A stretch of DNA of 64,000 nt from Clostridiales bacterium (GCA_018374635.1 JAHAEW010000005.1:1-64000), one strand, 5' to 3'. Counted from the stretch's first letter, positions 43,357 to 53,655 are shown. The notes: a model not told the origin generated them from the letters alone. Program-made: numbers and translations.

Positions 43357-43980
43357 CTACGGCAGCTCCGGTTTGGAGACCATGCCGCGCTGAAGAATAT
43401 CAAAAATGCGGACCAGACGCGCCCGCGCGGGGGCGGGGTCCTCCATCTGGATGCCGGAGAGAACGGCCGACCCGGTGACGGCGCACAGCAGATGAAAGCT
43501 CTCGCGCAGGTCGTCTTCGTGCCGCAGGTCCAGACAGGCCGGGTCGATCTGGTCCAGAAGCCGGAGCAGCGGCGGCTCCGGGATATCGGCGCGGAGAATG
43601 AGATCGGGATTCATCGGATGGTTCAGCTGCAGGATACGCACGACCTCTTCAAACGCGCGGTCCCGCTCCGGCAGGCGGTAATAGGCCTGAAGCTGGTCAA
43701 AGAGATCCAGCAGGGCGGGAAAGGGATTTCCGTTCCGGCGGTGCAGAGCGGAGCGGGCGGGCGCTTCCAGCTGACGGGTATGGAGCTCCAGAAGATAAAA
43801 AAACAGTTCCCCTTTGTCCCGAAAATACATGTAGAAGCTTCCGCGGGAGATATCAGCCGCCTGAATGATCCGGTTGATCGAGGCGTCGGCAAAGGGGACC
43901 CGTGCAAACTCCTTCCGGGCGGCGCGAAGCAGTTTCTCCTGCTTTTCCGGCGGCAGACGAAAAAAGGTGCTGCTGGGCAA
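43357..43980 (-). CDS. TetR family regulator of the MacAB-type exporter
   Basis: 207 residues from the TTG at 43980, which has AAAGGGGG 8 bases upstream and gives the family-typical start MPSSTFFRLPPEKQEKLL; further in-frame ATGs upstream (44007, 44025) lie in the operator. Helix-turn-helix at about 25-55 (ADASINRIIQAADISRGSFYMYF). First gene of the exporter operon; a perfect inverted repeat before it is the probable binding site. Confidence 0.88.
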   Translation of the reverse strand: MPSSTFFRLPPEKQEKLLRAARKEFARVPFADASINRIIQAADISRGSFYMYFRDKGELFFYLLELHTRQLEAPARSALHRRNGNPFPALLDLFDQLQAYYRLPERDRAFEEVVRILQLNHPMNPDLILRADIPEPPLLRLLDQIDPACLDLRHEDDLRESFHLLCAVTGSAVLSGIQMEDPAPARARLVRIFDILQRGMVSKPELP

Positions 43981-44008
43981 ACCACAAGCCCCCTTTCTGA
44001 AAAACATA

Positions 44009-44027
44009 ATATGACAGCGTGTCATAT
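44009..44027. promoter_or_regulatory. TetR operator (perfect inverted repeat)
   Basis: ATATGACA (44009-44016) and TGTCATAT (44020-44027) are exact inverted copies separated by 3 bases, about 30 bases before the start of the TetR gene. TGACAnnnTGTCA-type palindromes are common operators of this branch of TetR regulators. Confidence 0.8.
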
Positions 44028-44238
44028 ATCATAGAGGACCACGTGATATCTGTCAATCAAAGGGCGCAGGAGTTTAAAGAAACTTAACATTTTCCGGAAC
44101 AAGGATACACCTTCCACCCGGTGAAAAGTCAAGAGGACAGAGGACGATAGTATGATACCTCAGAAAAAGATAAGTCCTGACTAAAAAAGGATGAAGATTT
44201 TATTAAAAATGGCAGACACACCAGGCGGAACGGGAGCA

Positions 44239-44282
44239 TTGACGGAAGGGGCGGATGCGGATACAATGGCGTTACCGCCATT
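44239..44282 (+). promoter_or_regulatory. promoter of the PatB-type lyase gene with overlapping inverted repeat
   Basis: TTGACG (44239-44244) and TACAAT (44262-44267) with a 17-base spacer. AATGGCG/CGCCATT (44265-44271 with 44276-44282) begins inside the -10 and could be an operator or a short 5' stem. GGAG follows close by, so the leader is very short. The rest of 43981-44306 holds the TetR operator and nothing else I can identify. Confidence 0.7.
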
Positions 44283-44306
44283 TACAGGAGAAAAGGAGTG
44301 TGCGCT

Positions 44307-45467
44307 ATGCAGTCGATCTTTGACCAAGCGGTAGAGCGGAGAGGAAGCGGGAGTGTCAAATGGGACCGGGCGGACAAAAATTTTGGGGGAACCGATCTTC
44401 TGCCCATGTGGGTCGCGGATATGGATTTTCCGGCGCCCCTGGGGGTCCTCGCGGCGCTCCGGCGGCGGATGGAGCAGGGGGTGTTCGGTTACAGCGTTCT
44501 GACCGGAGACTACTATGAGGCGGTGATCGGCTGGATGGCCCGCCGGCACCGGTGCGAGGTAAAGAGGGAGTGGATCGTCTTTGCGCCGGGGGTCGTGTCC
44601 GCGCTGTATTTTTCCGTACAGGCTGTGACGGAACCGGGGGACGAAGTGCTGATTTCCACGCCGGTGTACGGGCCTTTTTACCATGCGGTGGAGGAGTCGG
44701 GGCGGGTAGTAAACCGATGCCCGCTCAAGCGCCGGGATGGGCGGTACGCCTTTGATTTTGAGGAGATGGAGCGGCGGGTCACGCCCAGCACCCGGGCGCT
44801 GATGCTCTGTTCTCCCCACAACCCGGTGGGCCGGGTCTGGACGCGGGAGGAGCTGGAAGAACTGGGCCGCTTCTGCCTGCGGCACGATCTGACCGTGATT
44901 GCCGATGAGATCCACAGTGATCTGGTGTTCCGGCCCCATACCGTATTTTGGAATGCGCTGCCGGAAATGGAACAGAGGACGATCCTCTGCACGGCGCCCA
45001 GCAAGACCTTTAATCTGGCCGGGATACAGGCCTCCAATATCATCATCCCCAACGAGGCGCTGCGGCGGAGATACCGCTCGGTGGCAGAGGGGCACCACGC
45101 CCTCTCCCCCAACGCCTTTGTAGAGGCGGCGGTGGTCGGCGCCTACCGGGACTCCGAGGCGTGGCTGGATGAGCTGCTGGTCTATCTGAAGGGGAACGTG
45201 GATTATTTCTGTGCCGAGGTGGCCCGGAGCCTGCCCCAGCTGCGGGTGGAGCCGCCGGAGGGGACCTATCTGGCCTGGGTGGACTGTTCCGGCCTGGGCC
45301 TTTCGCCGGAGGAGCGGAAGCGGCTTTTGGTAGAGAAGTGTAAAGTGGCTTTTAATGATGGGAGCAGCTTCGGGCCGGAGGGCGCGGACTTTGTGCGTGT
45401 CAACCTGGCGTGCCCCCGCTCCACGGTGGAGGAGTGCCTGCGCCGGCTGCGGACAGGCTGTCTTTGA
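44307..45467 (+). CDS. PatB/MalY-type pyridoxal-phosphate C-S lyase
   Basis: 386 residues, fold type I aminotransferase family. LLPMWVADMDFPAP near the N-terminus is the PatB/MalY signature, SPHNPVGRVW and ADEIHSDLV bind PLP, and the Schiff-base Lys is in APSKTFNLAGIQ (about residue 233). These enzymes mostly cleave cystathionine or cysteine to a thiol, pyruvate and ammonia rather than transaminate. ATG 44307 follows AAAAGGAG. Monocistronic with a terminator. Confidence 0.92.
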   Translation: MQSIFDQAVERRGSGSVKWDRADKNFGGTDLLPMWVADMDFPAPLGVLAALRRRMEQGVFGYSVLTGDYYEAVIGWMARRHRCEVKREWIVFAPGVVSALYFSVQAVTEPGDEVLISTPVYGPFYHAVEESGRVVNRCPLKRRDGRYAFDFEEMERRVTPSTRALMLCSPHNPVGRVWTREELEELGRFCLRHDLTVIADEIHSDLVFRPHTVFWNALPEMEQRTILCTAPSKTFNLAGIQASNIIIPNEALRRRYRSVAEGHHALSPNAFVEAAVVGAYRDSEAWLDELLVYLKGNVDYFCAEVARSLPQLRVEPPEGTYLAWVDCSGLGLSPEERKRLLVEKCKVAFNDGSSFGPEGADFVRVNLACPRSTVEECLRRLRTGCL

Positions 45468-45485
45468 ATATTGTATTTGAACCCC

Positions 45486-45518
45486 GGGCGGCACAGCTTC
45501 AGCTGTGCCGCCCAGCCT
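45486..45518 (+). terminator. terminator of the PatB-type lyase gene
   Basis: Perfect 13-base stem (45486-45498 with 45501-45513) with a TC turn, followed by AGCCTTTT. Confidence 0.85.
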
Positions 45519-45629
45519 TTTGGACGCTACGGGGACGCTGTCGGGCGGATGAACGCGTCATGCCGGTGCGCCGTATTTTATCCCATAGGGGAGAGGAGCT
45601 CCGGAGAAAAGAGAGGCGCATATGGCGCA

Positions 45630-45662
45630 AGACGCCGGGGCCCATTTTGGACCCCGGCGTCT
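45630..45662. other. hairpin downstream of gdhA
   Basis: 15-base arms with one mismatch (45630-45644 with 45648-45662) and TTT loop, about 70 bases after the gdhA stop on the minus strand. No clear T tract on either side, so it is a possible 3' stabiliser or weak terminator. Confidence 0.55.
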
Positions 45663-45732
45663 CCGTATGTTCAAAAGCTTTGATGCGCGCCTCAAAATGC
45701 GGATGCGTTTTCCGGCGCCTGCGTCAAGAGGG

Positions 45733-47136
<1,404 letters not shown>

Positions 47137-47249
47137 TCACTCGGAATCAAACTGCAAGGCATGCAAAGATGCGTTGCAAGAAGCGGAATGGAGCGCGGAA
47201 CAGGCCTCGCATCCGAAGCTGACTCATACTCCAACTGAAAGCATGGCCT

Positions 47250-47280
47250 ATTATAAGACCGGAAGTGGGGGGTCTGTCAA
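47250..47280 (-). promoter_or_regulatory. promoter of gdhA
   Basis: On the minus strand TTGACA (47275-47280) is followed by TTATAAT around 47250-47256, spacer 18-19 bases. The resulting leader is about 175 bases long; I see no recognisable riboswitch in it. Confidence 0.6.
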
Positions 47281-47361
47281 TAGATTTTTGAAAAAAGAAA
47301 TAAAATTTGCATGAAGATGAATTGGTTCTTGCAAAAATGACATCGGATGACGGATAACTTG

Positions 47362-48258
47362 TCAGATCATGGCCATAAAGGCCAGCGCCTCGGGGGAGAG
47401 CTTGCTCATGGGGTCCCAGATCAGACAGACCCGGGGACAGAGAGAAAAGGATTCCAGCCGGCGAACGACCAGATTGGGGTCGCTGTTGATAGCGGCGGAG
47501 GTATAGGGGGCGATGGCGATACCGATCCCTGCGCTGGCCCAGCTGAGGGAGGATTGGATCTCGCCGTTTTCGCAGATGATGTGAGGACTGAAGCCCCGCT
47601 TGCGGCAGGCGCTGAGCAGCATTTCCCGGTACCGCTGGTGGATCACCAGAGGTTTCCCCTGGAGGGCCTCCAGAGGGGTGGAGGCCAGATTTCCGCCCTC
47701 GTAGTAGAAATCAAAGAATTGGGGCAGGGCGATTGCCACGAAGTAATCGTGTTCCCCCGGGCTCAGTACAGGGTCCTGGATGGGGAGGGAGCGAAACCCC
47801 GCCACATTGAAGGGTTCGCGGACAAAACCGAAATCCACATTTCTGCCCTCCAGATCCCGGAGCACCGTGTCGGTGCGGCCCTCGCGCACCTGAAAGTGTA
47901 CATAAGGATATTCACGGAAAAAGCGCGCTATGATCTGAGGGAGCAGCCGATTGTTGACCGAGCCGATAGACCCGATGCGGATCATGGACTCTTTGTTCTG
48001 AGCGGCGACCTGAATGTCATAGGCGGTCTCCTTCAAAAGCGCGAGGATGGCTTCCGCACGTTCCTGAAGCAGGCGCCCTTCTGCGGTAATTTCCAGATGG
48101 CGCTTGCTGCGGAGAAAGAGAGGGGTGCCCAGTTCTTCCTCCAGAGATTTCAGCTGGAGGCTCAGGGGGGGCTGGGAGATATTCAGATTCTGCGCCGCTT
48201 TGGTTACGCTGCCCATTCGGGTGATCTCCAGAAAGTATTCCAGCTGTTTTAGTGTCAT
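47362..48258 (-). CDS. LysR family regulator, candidate controller of the nicotinate cluster
   Basis: 298 residues. N-terminal winged helix (MTLKQLEYFLEITRMGSVTKAAQNLNISQPPLSLQLKSLE) and a periplasmic-binding-protein-like effector domain. It is transcribed away from the PfoR-like gene and nicotinate genes, the usual position of a LysR activator for its target operon; an AT-rich near-palindrome and a promoter lie in the shared region. The co-inducer is inferred, not known; nicotinate or 6-hydroxynicotinate would fit. Confidence 0.9.
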   Translation of the reverse strand: MTLKQLEYFLEITRMGSVTKAAQNLNISQPPLSLQLKSLEEELGTPLFLRSKRHLEITAEGRLLQERAEAILALLKETAYDIQVAAQNKESMIRIGSIGSVNNRLLPQIIARFFREYPYVHFQVREGRTDTVLRDLEGRNVDFGFVREPFNVAGFRSLPIQDPVLSPGEHDYFVAIALPQFFDFYYEGGNLASTPLEALQGKPLVIHQRYREMLLSACRKRGFSPHIICENGEIQSSLSWASAGIGIAIAPYTSAAINSDPNLVVRRLESFSLCPRVCLIWDPMSKLSPEALAFMAMI

Positions 48259-48688
48259 TGCACAAAATACCTCCGTTCTTTTTGACGTTTTGAGGGTGGA
48301 TTATATATTTAAAATATATATGGAGAGAATTTTGAATGGGAAAAGTATTTGAAAAGAGAGAGGTGAAATGCTATAATTTCAGCATAAAAGAAAGAGGCAA
48401 ATTAGTCAATATGCAAAATAAAATAAAAAACATAGGCATATCGACCGCCGTATTTCATATAAATTGAAGTATATAATTTATGTTGGTTTTAAGAGAGAAA
48501 TGTTGATATGTAGTCCATATAAAACAAGGGGCCGTATGGGCCGTTACGTCTGTTGAGTATATTACGTTCCCTGTGCGGAAACGTGATATAAAACGCTGGT
48601 GATTGGAAAACGACAGGAGCCGGCATCGCATTCCCCGCCCCAACAAAAAGCACCGCTGAGTGTAAGTTTCAGAGAGGGAGGAACGTCT
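48259..48688 (+). promoter_or_regulatory. regulatory region of the nicotinate cluster
   Basis: 430 bases without a gene. TTGAAA (48349-48354) and the extended -10 TGCTATAAT (48369-48377) are spaced by 17 bases: a strong plus-strand promoter. Upstream at about 48302-48321 is a near-perfect AT palindrome centred on TTTAAA, suited to LysR binding. Transcription from here leaves a leader of about 300 bases; it contains a stem ACGTTCC/GGAAACGT (48564-48570 with 48577-48584, one bulge). No riboswitch class recognised. Confidence 0.65.
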
Positions 48689-49798
48689 ATGTCTGAGCAA
48701 GCAAACAAGCAAGAACTGACAGGATTCCGCAAGTACATGAAGGAACAGAACATTGAGTTCTCGTTCAACCGCATTTTCATCCAGGGGCTGGGCGGCATGG
48801 CCCACGGTCTGTTCGCCTCGCTGCTGATCGGTACCATTCTGGGAACGATCGGTCAGTTTGTCCCGGGGGCGGTCGGAACCTTCCTGGCGGAGGTATCGGC
48901 CTACACCAAGGAGATCCAGGGCGCGGCCATGGCAATGGCCATCGCTTACGCCATGAAAGCCGATCCCTACATCCTCTATTCCCTGGCCACAGTTGGCCTG
49001 GTGGCCAACAAGCTGGGCGCGGCCGGCGGCCCGCTGGCGGTGTATTTCGTCAGCCTGGTGGCAATTCTGGCCGGTAAACTGGTCTCCAAGCGTACGCCGG
49101 TCGACCTGATCATCACACCCACCGTCACCATCTGCGTGGGCGTTCTGGTTGCCAACCTGATTGCGCCGCCCATCGGCGCCTTTGCCGTGTGGCTGGGTAC
49201 CATCATTATGTGGGCCACCAATCAGCAGCCCTTCCTGATGGGCATTCTGGTGTCGGTCATCGTGGGTATTATTCTGACCCTTCCCATCAGCTCTGCGGCC
49301 ATCTGCGCCGGCCTGGGCCTGGTGGGTCTGGCCGGAGGCGCGGCGGTTGCCGGATGCTGTGCGCAGATGGTGGGCTTTGCGGTCTGCTCGTACCGTGAGA
49401 ATAAACTCAATGGGCTGGCTTCCATCGGCCTGGGCACCTCGATGCTGCTGGTCCCCAACCTGCTGAAAAAACCCATCCTCTGGGTCCCGCCCACGTTGAC
49501 GGCGGCGATCACCGGCCCCATCGCCACCTGCCTGTTCAACCTGCGCATGAACGGAGCGCCCATCTCCTCCGGCATGGGCACCTCCGGTATCGTGGGCCCC
49601 ATCGGCGTGGTGACCGGCTGGCTGAATCCCTCTGAAGCGGCGGTGAAGATGGGGGAAGCGGCCCTGGCTCCCGGCGCGATGGACTGGATCGGCATGATCC
49701 TCATCTGCTTTATCCTGCCCGCCATTCTCTCCTGGGTCATCTCGGAGTTCATGCGCAAGAGGGGCTGGATCGAATTTGGCGACTACAAGCTGGTATAA
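48689..49798 (+). CDS. PfoR/PTS-EIIC-like membrane protein, candidate nicotinate transporter
   Basis: 369 residues, about nine to ten hydrophobic segments; the pattern (IQGLGGMAHGLFASLLIGTILGTIG, LGAAGGPLAVYF, TPTVTICVGVLVANLIAPP) fits the PfoR/EIIC_2 family. No EIIA, EIIB or HPr-binding domain and no such gene nearby, so sugar phosphotransfer is unlikely. ATG 48689 follows GGGAGG. Its place between the cluster promoter and enamidase makes it the best candidate for uptake of nicotinate or a related acid. Confidence 0.85.
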   Translation: MSEQANKQELTGFRKYMKEQNIEFSFNRIFIQGLGGMAHGLFASLLIGTILGTIGQFVPGAVGTFLAEVSAYTKEIQGAAMAMAIAYAMKADPYILYSLATVGLVANKLGAAGGPLAVYFVSLVAILAGKLVSKRTPVDLIITPTVTICVGVLVANLIAPPIGAFAVWLGTIIMWATNQQPFLMGILVSVIVGIILTLPISSAAICAGLGLVGLAGGAAVAGCCAQMVGFAVCSYRENKLNGLASIGLGTSMLLVPNLLKKPILWVPPTLTAAITGPIATCLFNLRMNGAPISSGMGTSGIVGPIGVVTGWLNPSEAAVKMGEAALAPGAMDWIGMILICFILPAILSWVISEFMRKRGWIEFGDYKLV

Positions 49799-49839
49799 AG
49801 GATTGAGAACAGGACCCGGAGTTTGTTTATAGCGCTGGC

Positions 49840-49873
49840 GCCGGGGCTTCCATTGGAACATGGGCGCCCCGGC
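49840..49873 (+). other. intercistronic hairpin between transporter and ena
   Basis: GCCGGGGC (49840-49847) pairs with GCCCCGGC (49866-49873), with an inner TTCC/GGAA pair. No T tract, so more likely an mRNA stability element than a terminator. Confidence 0.5.
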
Positions 49874-49999
49874 TCCTTCCGGCGGAAAGGTTTGCCGGTA
49901 CTTGGTACCTCCCTATCCACTTGGGCGGCACTGGTATTGCGATATACAACAGGCAGTGGACGGCGGAAACCGCCCAAAGATTGAAAGGAGCGTTTTTTT

Positions 50000-51184
50000 A
50001 TGGCATTCACAGTCATCAAGAACATCGGGATGATCCTCAGCGGCGATATTGAGAATCCGGTCCTGAAGGGCGACACCATCGTCATCGCCGACGGCAAGAT
50101 CGACGCGATCGGCGGCGAGGCGGTAGCCGCGATAGCCACTGCGGCCATCGCCAACGGAACCGAGGAGGGCAAGGTCATCGATGCGGCCGGAGCCACTGTG
50201 GCCCCCGGTTTCTTCGATACCCATGTACATACCACCATCGGGGACTACGCCCACCGCCAGTTTGCCAGCAACTTTATCGAGGGTGAGCTCCACGGCGGCG
50301 TGACCACCATCATCTCCGCCGGTGAGTGCCATATGCCCGGCCGTCCCAAGGACCCTGCCGGCACCAAGGCCTTGGCTATCCTGGCGCACAAGTCCTTTGC
50401 GGCCCTCCGCCCCGCCGGCGTCAAGGTCCATGGCGGCAGCGTCATTCTGGAAAAGGGCATGACTGAGCAGGACTTCATCGACCTCAAGGAGCAGGGCGTC
50501 TGGACGGTGGGCGAGATCGGCCTGGGCAGCGTGAAGGACCCGGCCGACGCCGCCCCCATGGTAGAGTGGGCCCACAAACACGGCTTCAAGGTCCAGATGC
50601 ACACCGGCGGCACTTCTATCCCGGGCAGCTCCACCGTCACGGCCGAGCAGGTCATGGCAACCAAGCCCGACGTCATTTCCCACATCAACGGCGGTCCCAC
50701 CGCGGTTCCCCTGCACGAGGTGGATAAGCTGATGGACGAGACCGATTTCGCCATGGAGATCGTTCAGTGCGGCAATCCCAAGGTCACGGACTATGTGGCC
50801 CGCCGGGCACGGGAGAAGGGACAGCTGGGCCGGATCATCTTCGGCAACGACGCCCCCTCCGGCACGGGCATCATCCCCCTGGGCATCCTGCGCAACATCT
50901 GCCAGGTGTCCTCTGTCTCCGGTATCCCCGGCGCGCAGGCGGTCTGTATGGCCACTGGAAACAGCGCCAAGGTGTACGGCCTGAACACCGGCGTCATCGC
51001 GGTGGGCCGCGAGGCCGACCTGGTGTGCATGGACGCCCCCATGGGGTCTGTGGCCAACACCGCCGCCGAGGCCTTTGAGTGCGGAGATATCCCCGGCATC
51101 AGCATCGTGCTCATCGACGGCGAGGTCAAGGTGACCAAGAGCCGCAACACCCCGCCCTGCAAGCGCGCGGCCAAGGTGGTATAA
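50000..51184 (+). CDS. ena: enamidase of nicotinate fermentation
   Basis: 394-residue amidohydrolase that hydrolyses 1,4,5,6-tetrahydro-6-oxonicotinate to 2-formylglutarate and ammonia. Metal ligand motif DTHVHTT at about residue 74-80, Glu in GEIGLGSV, His in QMHTGGTS and Asp in FGNDAPSGTG match the binuclear (Zn/Fe in E. barkeri) enzyme. The start MAFTVIKNIGMILSGD follows AAAGGAG. Identification is supported by hnr directly downstream. Confidence 0.93.
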   Translation: MAFTVIKNIGMILSGDIENPVLKGDTIVIADGKIDAIGGEAVAAIATAAIANGTEEGKVIDAAGATVAPGFFDTHVHTTIGDYAHRQFASNFIEGELHGGVTTIISAGECHMPGRPKDPAGTKALAILAHKSFAALRPAGVKVHGGSVILEKGMTEQDFIDLKEQGVWTVGEIGLGSVKDPADAAPMVEWAHKHGFKVQMHTGGTSIPGSSTVTAEQVMATKPDVISHINGGPTAVPLHEVDKLMDETDFAMEIVQCGNPKVTDYVARRAREKGQLGRIIFGNDAPSGTGIIPLGILRNICQVSSVSGIPGAQAVCMATGNSAKVYGLNTGVIAVGREADLVCMDAPMGSVANTAAEAFECGDIPGISIVLIDGEVKVTKSRNTPPCKRAAKVV

Positions 51185-51197
51185 AAACAGAAGACCC

Positions 51198-51233
51198 GGT
51201 CCGCTCCGGGGATTGGAGACGCCGGAGCGGACC
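51198..51233 (+). other. intercistronic hairpin between ena and hnr
   Basis: Perfect 12-base stem (51198-51209 with 51222-51233), 12-base loop, no T tract, 13 bases before the ribosome site of hnr. Confidence 0.6.
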
Positions 51234-51259
51234 CAGGTATAGAAGGAGGCGAGACCGCC

Positions 51260-52771
51260 ATGGTCGTGGTGGATCGGGAGGCCTGTAAGGGCTGTACCCT
51301 GTGTGAAAAGAACTGTCCGCTGGATGCGGTCCACATTGTGGAGCGCAAAGCGGCGGTCTGTGAAGAGAAGTGCGCCGAGTGCGGCATCTGTACCCGCGTT
51401 TGTAAATTTGGCGCCATTTCCCGCCCGGAGAAGTCCGCGGACGGGAGCGTGGTATGCTCCTCCTGCCCGGTGCAGTGCCATGTGCCCGTGGGACATACCG
51501 GCGCCTGTAAGCGCTACACCAATGAGAACGGCAAGCTGGTGCGCAACCGGAAGCTGGTGCTCCAGAACGACGCCGTGCATTACCCGGATGCCCGCCTGAA
51601 CGGACCCATCATTACCGCGGTGGGCGCGGGGACCAACTATCCCTGTATCCGGCCCGCGCCCCACATCGTCTCGGAGGTCCGGGACGGAGTGGAGGTGGTC
51701 ACGGTGGTCACCGAGGCGCCCCTGAGTTATTCGGGCGTCACGGTCAAGCTGGATACCAATACCTATATCGGAGAAGAGGGCGATCCGGTCTACCGGGACG
51801 GCAAGCTGGTGGGCATGGTCAACACCGAGGAGTACGGCTCCAAGATGATCGCCGTGGGCGGCGCCAATAAGCTGACCGGTCCCGACGGCTTTACCGTGGC
51901 CCGCACCATCGTGGAGCTGGCCAACGGCGAGGAGGTGGAGCTCTCGGTCAACAAGAAGATCAAGATCCGCGTTCAGGCCGGGAAAGCCCCTGTCATCAAC
52001 GGCGTGGAGGAGTCCAAGATGCGCATTGGCTGCGGCAGCGCCACGGTGGGTCTCTTCGCCAAGAAAATGAAGGAGGCGGTGGACGAGGTCATCGTCATCG
52101 ACCACCATGTGGTGGGGCTCTTTACCGAGCATCTGGCCGGCGCCGAGGTTGGCATGGAGTGGAGCGGCGTGGTGCCTAACGCCACCAAGTCCTCCCGGGG
52201 ACGCTATTTCGGAGAACATGGCGCCGGTATTGGCGGCACCACCATCGCCACCCCCCGGGACGCCATCAAGCGCGTGGACATGACCCGGGCCAAGGCCGGC
52301 ATGCAGATCCTGGTGACCAACACCACCGGCGAGATCCGCGCCCTCTTTGAGGTCCAGGCCGACGGCGATGTGAATGAGATCCCCATGACGGAAAAAGCTG
52401 CGGCGCTGGCTGATGACATTACCAGCAACTGCGAGTCCTCCCTGGCCTCCGTCATGTATGTGGGCGGAACCGGCGGCAGCGCCCGGGGCGGCGTATGCTC
52501 CAAGCCGGTGGCCATCACCAAGGCGGTCCATGAGGGCAAAGCGGTGCTGACCGTGGGCGGCGCGCCCGCCTACGTGCTCCCCGGCGGCGGCATCAACTTT
52601 ATCGTGGATGCCGGCAAGGTGGTGGACCACGGCTTTACCTGGGTGCCTACCCCCGCCACGGTGGCTCCGGTGGAATACACCATGACCAGAGCCGACTATG
52701 AGGCCATCGGCGGCCACATGGACTGCATCCGTCCCGCGGAGGAACTCCGCAAGGAAGTGGAGCAGGGGTAA
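51260..52771 (+). CDS. hnr: 6-hydroxynicotinate reductase
   Basis: 503 residues. Uses reduced ferredoxin to convert 6-hydroxynicotinate to tetrahydro-6-oxonicotinate. The N-terminus is a two-cluster ferredoxin domain: CxxCxxCxxxC at Cys9-12-15-19 and Cys38-41-44-48, with extra Cys at 66, 69, 73 and 83. The remaining 400 residues are a domain found only in this enzyme. From memory the E. barkeri enzyme carries covalently bound flavin; a GSAT motif at 259-262 faintly resembles flavinylation sites. RBS AGAAGGAGG. Followed after 4 bases by the UPF0280 gene. Confidence 0.93.
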   Translation: MVVVDREACKGCTLCEKNCPLDAVHIVERKAAVCEEKCAECGICTRVCKFGAISRPEKSADGSVVCSSCPVQCHVPVGHTGACKRYTNENGKLVRNRKLVLQNDAVHYPDARLNGPIITAVGAGTNYPCIRPAPHIVSEVRDGVEVVTVVTEAPLSYSGVTVKLDTNTYIGEEGDPVYRDGKLVGMVNTEEYGSKMIAVGGANKLTGPDGFTVARTIVELANGEEVELSVNKKIKIRVQAGKAPVINGVEESKMRIGCGSATVGLFAKKMKEAVDEVIVIDHHVVGLFTEHLAGAEVGMEWSGVVPNATKSSRGRYFGEHGAGIGGTTIATPRDAIKRVDMTRAKAGMQILVTNTTGEIRALFEVQADGDVNEIPMTEKAAALADDITSNCESSLASVMYVGGTGGSARGGVCSKPVAITKAVHEGKAVLTVGGAPAYVLPGGGINFIVDAGKVVDHGFTWVPTPATVAPVEYTMTRADYEAIGGHMDCIRPAEELRKEVEQG

Positions 52772-52775
52772 GCCT

Positions 52776-53630
52776 ATGACAGCGGATGTGATGCAGAACC
52801 TGAAACCGGGACAGGTGTTCGTGGATTTTGGCCCCGTCTCCATGGTGATCACCGCCAGCCGGAACGGGGAAGGGGATACGCAGCTGTGCCGCGCGGCATT
52901 CCCGGTCATTGCCGCCTGTCTGGAGGATCTGCGCCCATCCCTGGAGATGCTCCGCCGGTATCCCCCCCAGGTGGAGCTGGAACAGCTCACCGGAGCGGGT
53001 GAGACCATGGCCCGTGCGGTACTCCGGACCGGAGACCCCTGGCTTACCCCCATGGCGGCGGTGGCCGGAACGGTGGCTGACGCGGTAGCCGATTTCCTCT
53101 TTGCGCAGGGGGCCGAGAAAGTCACCGCCAACAACGGCGGAGACATCGCCCTCCGCCTGGCGCCCGGCCAGAGCCTGGGGCTTGGCGTACTCTATGATCT
53201 GGAGCGGGGCGGAGTGGACCGGGTGGTCCACCTGACCGCCGAAAAGGGCGTGGGCGGAGTCGCCACCAGCGGACTGGGGGGACGGAGCCTGACCACCGGC
53301 ATTGCCAGCGGTGTGACGGTCTTTTCCCGCCGCTGTGCCCAGGCCGACGCTCTGGCCACCCTGCTGGCCGACCGATCCTGCATCGACTCCCCCGCCGTCC
53401 ATACCCGTCTGGCGGGCGGGCTGGACCCGGACAGCGACATTGCCGGCCTCCCCGTGGTGGTGGCGGTGGATCCGCTGGGCCGGGAAGAAAAGGAGCGGGC
53501 GCTGGACCAGGTATTGCGGGAGGCGGAGGAGCAGTACCGCAGAGGAAACCTTCTGGCCTGTATCGCCACGGTGCAGGGCGTGACCGTCACCTATGACCCA
53601 AATGGGATTTTGGAAGAGAATATAACCTAG
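52776..53630 (+). CDS. UPF0280 family (ApbE-like superfamily) protein
   Basis: 284 residues from ATG 52776, 4 bases after hnr, so translationally close. Family features: VTANNGGDIALRL, GVATSGLGGRSLTTGIASGVTVF and a C-terminal Asp/Glu-rich helix. The family is placed in the ApbE-like superfamily, whose classical members attach FMN covalently to proteins. A role in maturing the flavoprotein Hnr is an inference from fold and neighbourhood; the classical ApbE Mg-FAD motifs are not recognisable by eye. Confidence 0.85.
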   Translation: MTADVMQNLKPGQVFVDFGPVSMVITASRNGEGDTQLCRAAFPVIAACLEDLRPSLEMLRRYPPQVELEQLTGAGETMARAVLRTGDPWLTPMAAVAGTVADAVADFLFAQGAEKVTANNGGDIALRLAPGQSLGLGVLYDLERGGVDRVVHLTAEKGVGGVATSGLGGRSLTTGIASGVTVFSRRCAQADALATLLADRSCIDSPAVHTRLAGGLDPDSDIAGLPVVVAVDPLGREEKERALDQVLREAEEQYRRGNLLACIATVQGVTVTYDPNGILEENIT

Positions 53631-53655
53631 TTTTGAATAAAAGGAGTGTTTTTCC

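Noticed and set aside
40897..44034. 1045-codon plus-strand frame over the exporter operon
   Set aside because: Antisense shadow of four well-recognised genes; composition-driven with no motif or start signal.
49913..53146. 1077-codon minus-strand frame over ena and hnr
   Set aside because: Antisense shadow of enzymes with complete metal and cluster ligands; no family resemblance.
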